Part shown: positions 58,679-64,000 of the stretch, one piece after another
Numbering within the stretch: position 1 is the first letter of the stretch
How the letters are laid out: each line of letters begins with the position of its first letter
The notes under the pieces: model-generated
Database searches by the model: none
Told to the model about the DNA's origin: nothing
The model's input: the letters and a program-made list of their open reading frames with translations, nothing else
Assembly (NCBI GenBank): GCA_028455995.1
Contig: JABELC010000013.1
Location: 620,001-684,000 of the forward strand
Reading direction: 5' to 3'
Source of the DNA: Scleromitrula shiraiana
Lineage: Eukaryota; Ascomycota; Leotiomycetes; Helotiales; Sclerotiniaceae
Length of the DNA: 64,000 nucleotides
Made by a program: the position numbers and the translations under genes

Positions 58679-59464
58679 ATGGTTGGCACACAACCCAACC
58701 TCTTCGCCTTCCCCGACGTAAACCACCTCGCCTCCACCCTCCGAACCTACATAGTCCAAGCCCAAGCCGCCGGACTCGCCCGCCACGACGCCTTCAAGAT
58801 CGCCGTATCCGGCGGCTCCCTCCCCAAAACCCTCGCCGCCGCCCTGCTCGCCCCATCTAGCGGCCCCGACGACGTCATCCAATTCTCCAAATGGGAGATC
58901 TTTTTCGCTGACGAGAGAGCCGTTCCCTTGGATCATGAAGATTCAAATTATGCACTCCTAAAGGCGGAACTACTCGATAAAATTCCCGCCAAGTTGGGCA
59001 AACCTACCGTTCATCCTATTGATGCGGCGCATTTGGATGATGTGCAGGAATTGGCGGACCAATATGAACAATTATTGGTTAGGAGTTTCGCCAGCAGAGA
59101 TAGTGTCAAATTGCCCATTTTCGACCTCCTACTCCTTGGATGTGGCCCCGATGGTCACACTTGTAGTTTGTTCCCCGGACATTCGCTCTTGAGGGAGACA
59201 GATGCGTGGGTTGCTCCCATCGAGGATAGTCCTAAACCGCCACCCAAGAGAATCACCCTCACCTTGCCGGTTGTTACACATGGGGTTAAGATTGCATTTG
59301 TGGCAACGGGAGGAGGCAAGAAGGAAATCATGAAGCAGATTTTTGAGGGCGGGAATGGTTTACCGTGTGCGCTGGTTAATGAGGGGGCGAGGGAGAGATG
59401 TAGTTGGTTTGTGGATAATGCGGCGGTGGAGGGGGTTAGTTTCCCTAGGAGAGGAAGCCTTTAA
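58679..59464 (+). CDS. SOL3: 6-phosphogluconolactonase
   Basis: A single exon of 261 aa, the normal length for the family. Motifs are FKIAVSGGSLPKTLA (phosphate loop), WEIFFADERAVPLDHEDSNYA, LLLGCGPDGHTCSLFPGH (active site) and the late RITLTLPVV. The enzyme hydrolyses 6-phosphogluconolactone in the oxidative pentose-phosphate pathway and acts in the cytosol, with no targeting signal at the N-terminus. The C-terminus RRGSL is not a standard PTS1. The coding strand is C-rich for its first 200 nt and G-rich in its last 200 nt. The start is an ATG following the C/A-rich leader, with ATC ATG context CAATCATGG. Confidence 0.95.
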   Translation: MVGTQPNLFAFPDVNHLASTLRTYIVQAQAAGLARHDAFKIAVSGGSLPKTLAAALLAPSSGPDDVIQFSKWEIFFADERAVPLDHEDSNYALLKAELLDKIPAKLGKPTVHPIDAAHLDDVQELADQYEQLLVRSFASRDSVKLPIFDLLLLGCGPDGHTCSLFPGHSLLRETDAWVAPIEDSPKPPPKRITLTLPVVTHGVKIAFVATGGGKKEIMKQIFEGGNGLPCALVNEGARERCSWFVDNAAVEGVSFPRRGSL

Positions 59465-61335
59465 TTGATTTAATTTATTATGACATATTACATCTTATTT
59501 TATCATACCACATCATTTACGTCTTTCTTCTTCTTCTTCTTATTCTTCTCCTCCTTCTCCTTCTCCTTTCACTTTCCTCTTTTCTCTTCTCTCTTCCCTT
59601 CACTTTCTCAAACAAAAGGGATAGAGACACTCACGAAATCATGAGTCATGAACACGAAAATGGATGGATAAACAATTGCTTATCGCTGGACGAACAGAAG
59701 AACAGGCGGTCCTATTATTGATTGATTTATTCTTTGGATCCAAAAGGAAGGCAAAAATCCGGAGTTTACAGCAAAAGAACTATTTCATGGCTGGATGGAG
59801 TGATGGATGGTGTTTTTCCTTCTTCTTCTTCTTCTGCTTCTTCTTCTTCTGCTTCTTCTTCTTCTTTTTCTTCTTAAATCACCATTGATTGGTAATGGAT
59901 CCTTTGTTAATATAGCATCGTATCTATTTCTTTGCATTTTTCTTTTGATTATTATTCTCAAAAGCAATATTATATGGTTCAAATACTTGGTGTTTACTTC
60001 TATGTTGTGCTATTCGCTATGCTATTCTACTTGTTCTATGGTGTCTAAGTGCTTTCTGTGGGTATATAGATGTACTGTATAGGGAACGAAAACGAAAATG
60101 AAAATGAACACAAACATGAAATTTTATATTAGCATCCTCTATTCATCCCTTCCGTCTCTCTTCTACATGTATGTAGCTTCTCTTTGAAACTCCCATGGTC
60201 CATCCTAATAGGGGGGGGAAAAGAATATCATTTCAATATGTTCAGAATACAAAAGGGATATATCAAATCATGATTATGTCTTTAATACTTACTTCCTTAT
60301 CTCCTAAACAATACAATACGATCAATCATCAATCTGATTACCCATTCATTCATTCATTCATTCAATCAATCATTCAACCAAATCAATCAATCAGTGAAAA
60401 AAAATGTATTTATTTGTTTATTTATTTCGAGCATTATGAATAACATCCATCTGGTATCTTGCTCCCGTCCCCATCCCCATCCCCATCCCCATCCCCATGC
60501 CCTGAATACACACACAAGTCAAATCAAGTCAAGTCAAGTCAAACGAAATATTGCCAACCAATCTATTGCTGTCCCATCCCAATCCCAATGCCTATCCCAT
60601 TGCCCTCATCATTCTCCAACTCATCATCCAACCCTGAATCCTGAATCCTGAATCCTATCCTCAACCCGAATGCCTACCCACCTACTAGCTCAGCTATCCC
60701 GTCCATATACACCTAGCCAGCCAACGCAACAAAGCTATCCCGTCTGTCTGTCTGTCCGTCTGTCCTATAATTCAAACGCCCCCAAACCAAGTAGAGCCGT
60801 CCATACTCAAGCCAAGCAAACACGTAAACAAACTAGTAAGAGAAAAGCAAAACTAAACACGCGCCGATCTCTCTATCATAAATATCACCCAAGCTGCATG
60901 CACCAACCGAAGAAGAAAAAGAAACATAAAAACCCCGAGGTCAAAAAAGTGGATTTAAAGGAAGACTTAAGAGACCCGCGAAGGTCCTATGAGAAACTCT
61001 GTATGCATGCATGTTTGTTTGTTCAGGACTAGTGAAGAGAAGATAAAAGGAAGAGAAGGAATGGAAGGAGAGGAGAGAAGGTGAGAAGAGAAGGAGTATG
61101 GTACTAAAAATCCATATAATGTAATATAATGCTACCAACCAATCCATGCAATCAAAAAAATGAGTCCAATGTTCATATTCATGTGTATTCCATGCTCCAA
61201 TAATGCTTTACTTGCGTTGCGTTTCGTTGCGTTGCATACCAATATAAATAAAGAGAGAAAGAAAGAATGACCGTGTGTTTACACCAGAACGGTAACCAAT
61301 CTAACAGGACCCAAAAATCCCCATATAAGATTAAA
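59465..61335. other. Convergent intergenic region, repeats only
   Basis: 1.9 kb between 3' ends of 6-phosphogluconolactonase (+) and the WD40 gene (-). It contains TTC/CTT runs at 59525-59600 and 59818-59876, ATTC repeats at 60340-60370, CCCCAT repeats at 60468-60498, CAAGT repeats at 60518-60540 and TCTG repeats at 60740-60760. No credible gene. Confidence 0.65.
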
Positions 61336-64000
61336 CTAAACCCTCTGGCTAGCAAAATCCAAAACCTCACAATCATCCTCAAAAAATCCCTCTTCATCAC
61401 CACCATCACCGGGGCTCTCCACCCCAGCACCATGGCCATGTCCAACGCCCTTGCGACGTCGCGTGGTAATTACAATTTGTTCCATATCTTGATGCGTACT
61501 ATCTGTGATTCTCAAGACGCGTTCGATGGCTGATGTAGGGAGGGCACGGTGATCTGATGGTGTTTCGTAGTCGTCTTCGACGGCTTGAGGGGGCCCGATA
61601 TCTAATCTAATACTTTTGATCGGGCCTCCGAATGCCCATGCTTTTTTTGTCGTTGTAGGAGGCAGAATTTTCGCGGCTGGGACGGTGGGAGAGAAAAGGG
61701 TGGATACTGAAGGTGAGGGGGGTGGTGTTTTTTCATGAGAATAAATATGAAGGCTAACGCGGCGATCGGTATGGAATGGTTGATATGGAGCGTTAGATTC
61801 AATCTCTGCTTGGGGAATTGAAGTCTCAGCTCCGGAGGGACGCGACACCCGAGTTGCCTGTCTAGCTTTCCAATTTTCTTCCGCATCTCGAGCCGAGATA
61901 TCTAAGACGTCTTCAGTGGTTAAGTCGTTCATCGGCTCTGGTGCGATTTTCAAAGCCGGAAGGGATGGAATTCTAAATTCAACATATTTTGCGCCATTTG
62001 ATACTTTTTGTTTGTCTGCTGGTCGGTTTGCTCTTCTACCTTTTACTGTATAAAATCTGATGATACCACCACCAACAACAATTATTGAGTCGCCATGTTT
62101 GCCGTTGAACAATCTGACGCAATTTGGACTAGGTGTGTTGCCACTCTTTGGGATGTGCAGCTTAGTTCCACCAGCTTTACGCATCTCATTCATCTTCCCA
62201 GTGGCAGCACCAACAGAACGACTAATGCCAGCAGCTAGCGCCTGTGTTCCATGACCTGCCTGGGTTTTGACACTTGCTGCCGTAATGCCGGACATACCAG
62301 CGCTACTTCGACGTCTACGAGCGCCCACTAAAGGTCGAGCTACAGTCCATAACGAACTTACAGCACTTGAAGCTACGCCCACAGCAGAACGAGCTGCATT
62401 ACTAGGTTCAGAATTTGATTGTTTAGAGACTGTAGATGCGACTCTTCGACGAGGTGGTGGCCATGTAAATGCACTAGCTGGGAGATCAAGCACATGAACC
62501 GTTCCAGGCTCAGTGACCATCGCCGCACGCTCGCCATGTGGCGAGGTCCAAACAACATCCACAATCCTAGCAATTGTCATACGTGAGAATTGAGCAATTT
62601 GTCTGACATGAGGTCCTTGTACACCACCACTTTGAGTAGTGCCCTTAAGAAGCGACGATCGTGAATAGTGTAACCGCAAGAGATCCCAAACAAACTGTAC
62701 GTCGCCCTTGCTACTTGCTGTAAAAAGAGCGAGACCACTCGGCGCTAAAGATAAGAAACTGCATCCGTGAGGAACAGGAAATGTAGCTAATGGGTGGATC
62801 GATGACCCAGAACTCTGTTGAACCAGTGAGTCTAAATCAAGAATTGATATCAACCCAGGATCTTTGCTAGCAGTACTCGCTTGACTATTGACTCCATGTG
62901 TGGGAGGAAATTGGGAAGCTAAGTTCTGCTGGGGCTGGTATTGATTTGGGCCAATTGTCTGCTGAGGACTGGCAGTTGATTTATTCCAATAATTATTCCA
63001 TGCTTGAGCACCTTGCTTCCCAACGTATCCCGAAATTTCAACAATTCCTTGTGTTGCGGCTTGAAGAACCTGCTTCAACATGCCTTCGCCACCTGGGGTA
63101 TCCACTAGGCAATTCACCGCAGGTAGATGAGGAGGAGCAAATGTATTCAACCCAGGAACCCTTCCCACCGACAGAGCTTCCGGAACAGTAGCACGAAGAG
63201 ATATTTGTGAAGAAGCTGCCGATGGACAATAAGCCAGCCAACGTCCATTCAACGACAGTATCGAAGCGTTATATTGAGATCGAGTTCCAATTTCACTTGG
63301 CCGTCCACTGTCAGTAAAGTTACTTACTGCCGCTGAATCGACGGAGAGACCATGTTGAACAGTCGTCCACACTTTTCCGAGGCATCTGAATTCCACTGAC
63401 GGTGAGACGAGCTCACGTTGGCGGAATATCCACGTTTCACCAGTGACGCCCGAAGCTACTACAGTATTTCCTCTATCGGCTCGAATTGAGAGAGACCCAA
63501 CAGGAGCAGGTGGCGTAAACAATGGACTCGATGCAGGTATGTGCAAGGGTGACTGGGGCGTAGATAGTAGAGTGGCAATGTGCTTCTTCGTACTTAATGA
63601 GTATACCTCAACTGTAGTTTGGTAGTACTCGATGATATCATCATCATTACCATTAACAGATTGGCTAGGTAATCTTGGTGATCCTCGAACACTTTCATTG
63701 GTAGGTACAGGCATGCTTTCTGGAGGCATCGCATATTCTTCGCTGGATCCATCACTTCTTATCCAAACTGGGCCGTGAACAACAATGGCGATAAGAGGAA
63801 AATGAAGTGACTGCTCAGGTTGCACAGTCCACGGAAGAATCTTTGCGTTGTAAACCCCACCTCGCAAACCATCCAGAGTGAGCACTTTATTCAGGCCTCT
63901 TTTAGAAACACTGTGAATACTCAGACCGCCTTCATATCCAGTAACAACCACACTCTCTGCAGGTTTGTTGGTATCTTGAATAGATGGTAAACTATCGAAA
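61336..64000 (-). CDS. WD40-repeat protein, BCAS3-like (5' end outside window)
   Basis: An open frame runs from the right edge to a TAG at 61338-61336, at least 888 codons, without introns. The frame is open to position 64000, so the start lies outside. The visible part begins in a beta-propeller (MVVTGYEGGLSIHSVS-like blades, GGVYNAKILPW), passes a low-complexity insert, and resumes with FPVPHGCSFLSLAPSGLALFTAS, SKGDVQFVWDLLRL, and IVDVVWTSPHGERAAMVTEPG, WD40 blades of the BCAS3 type. A disordered Ser/Arg region, a hydrophobic DSIIVVGGGIIRFYTVKG blade and an acidic tail (GDGGDEEGFFEDDCEVLDF) follow. BCAS3 proteins bind phosphoinositides and act at the phagophore/cytoskeleton; the fungal role is unclear. 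The BCAS3 label is my best guess; WD40 is firmer. Confidence 0.7.
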   Translation of the reverse strand, partial: FDSLPSIQDTNKPAESVVVTGYEGGLSIHSVSKRGLNKVLTLDGLRGGVYNAKILPWTVQPEQSLHFPLIAIVVHGPVWIRSDGSSEEYAMPPESMPVPTNESVRGSPRLPSQSVNGNDDDIIEYYQTTVEVYSLSTKKHIATLLSTPQSPLHIPASSPLFTPPAPVGSLSIRADRGNTVVASGVTGETWIFRQRELVSPSVEFRCLGKVWTTVQHGLSVDSAAVSNFTDSGRPSEIGTRSQYNASILSLNGRWLAYCPSAASSQISLRATVPEALSVGRVPGLNTFAPPHLPAVNCLVDTPGGEGMLKQVLQAATQGIVEISGYVGKQGAQAWNNYWNKSTASPQQTIGPNQYQPQQNLASQFPPTHGVNSQASTASKDPGLISILDLDSLVQQSSGSSIHPLATFPVPHGCSFLSLAPSGLALFTASSKGDVQFVWDLLRLHYSRSSLLKGTTQSGGVQGPHVRQIAQFSRMTIARIVDVVWTSPHGERAAMVTEPGTVHVLDLPASAFTWPPPRRRVASTVSKQSNSEPSNAARSAVGVASSAVSSLWTVARPLVGARRRRSSAGMSGITAASVKTQAGHGTQALAAGISRSVGAATGKMNEMRKAGGTKLHIPKSGNTPSPNCVRLFNGKHGDSIIVVGGGIIRFYTVKGRRANRPADKQKVSNGAKYVEFRIPSLPALKIAPEPMNDLTTEDVLDISARDAEENWKARQATRVSRPSGAETSIPQAEIESNAPYQPFHTDRRVSLHIYSHEKTPPPSPSVSTLFSPTVPAAKILPPTTTKKAWAFGGPIKSIRLDIGPPQAVEDDYETPSDHRALPTSAIERVLRITDSTHQDMEQIVITTRRRKGVGHGHGAGVESPGDGGDEEGFFEDDCEVLDFASQRV

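Noticed and set aside
60670..61032. 120-codon plus-strand frame rich in K and S
   Set aside because: Produced by CAAGT, TCTG and GAAGAAAAAG simple repeats; no supporting feature.

Overview
The window is nuclear DNA from a filamentous ascomycete. Genes carry short introns with GTRNGT donors, CTAAC/CTGAC-type branch sites and YAG acceptors, and the best-recognised proteins (Swc5, Dus1, Pos5, Pho13, Bni4-like, kappa-class GST) look like Pezizomycotina versions. AT-rich spacers, dense microsatellites and a transposon relic eroded purely by transitions (the mark of repeat-induced point mutation, RIP) fit a Leotiomycete; a Botrytis/Sclerotinia relative is my guess, not something the sequence proves.

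Layout. 1-6.5 kb: the N-terminus of an acidic/basic chromatin-type protein (partial, -), a divergent pair made of an HSDL2-like short-chain dehydrogenase (-) and a kappa-class glutathione transferase (+), then SWC5 (-). Both products of the pair end in a peroxisomal PTS1 tripeptide (SKL and AKL) and share a 325-bp intergenic promoter holding a CCTCGG-type motif. 6.5-14.4 kb: a gene-poor, microsatellite-rich stretch ending in a pyrimidine tract and a long leader before a BNI4-like gene (+). 18.6-25.3 kb: DUS1 (+), a lysophospholipid acyltransferase (-) and the mitochondrial NAD(H) kinase POS5 (+).

26.9-37.6 kb is accessory in character: a small secreted eight-cysteine protein (+), an allantoate-type MFS transporter (-), an uncharacterised fungal protein whose frame is cut by one TGA (+), a second MFS transporter also cut by one TGA (-), and another short-chain dehydrogenase (+). 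38.2-44 kb: two intronless, low-complexity fungal proteins, the second with a Cys/His-rich C-terminus.

45.0-52.8 kb is an AT desert. I resolve it as one LTR retrotransposon about 7.8 kb long, with 161-bp LTRs that differ by roughly 40 transitions and no transversions, and a 5-bp target duplication AGTAT/AATAT. Nested in it is an un-eroded 159-bp TG...CA solo LTR with a perfect ATTAT target duplication. Beyond it lie a SET-domain protein (-), PHO13-type phosphatase (-), 6-phosphogluconolactonase (+) and a BCAS3-like WD40 protein (-, running off the right end).

A pattern that crosses the window: in about ten genes on both strands, silent-site composition flips from C-rich to G-rich along the coding strand towards the 3' end, often within a few dozen bases. 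I know of no standard feature type that accounts for it.
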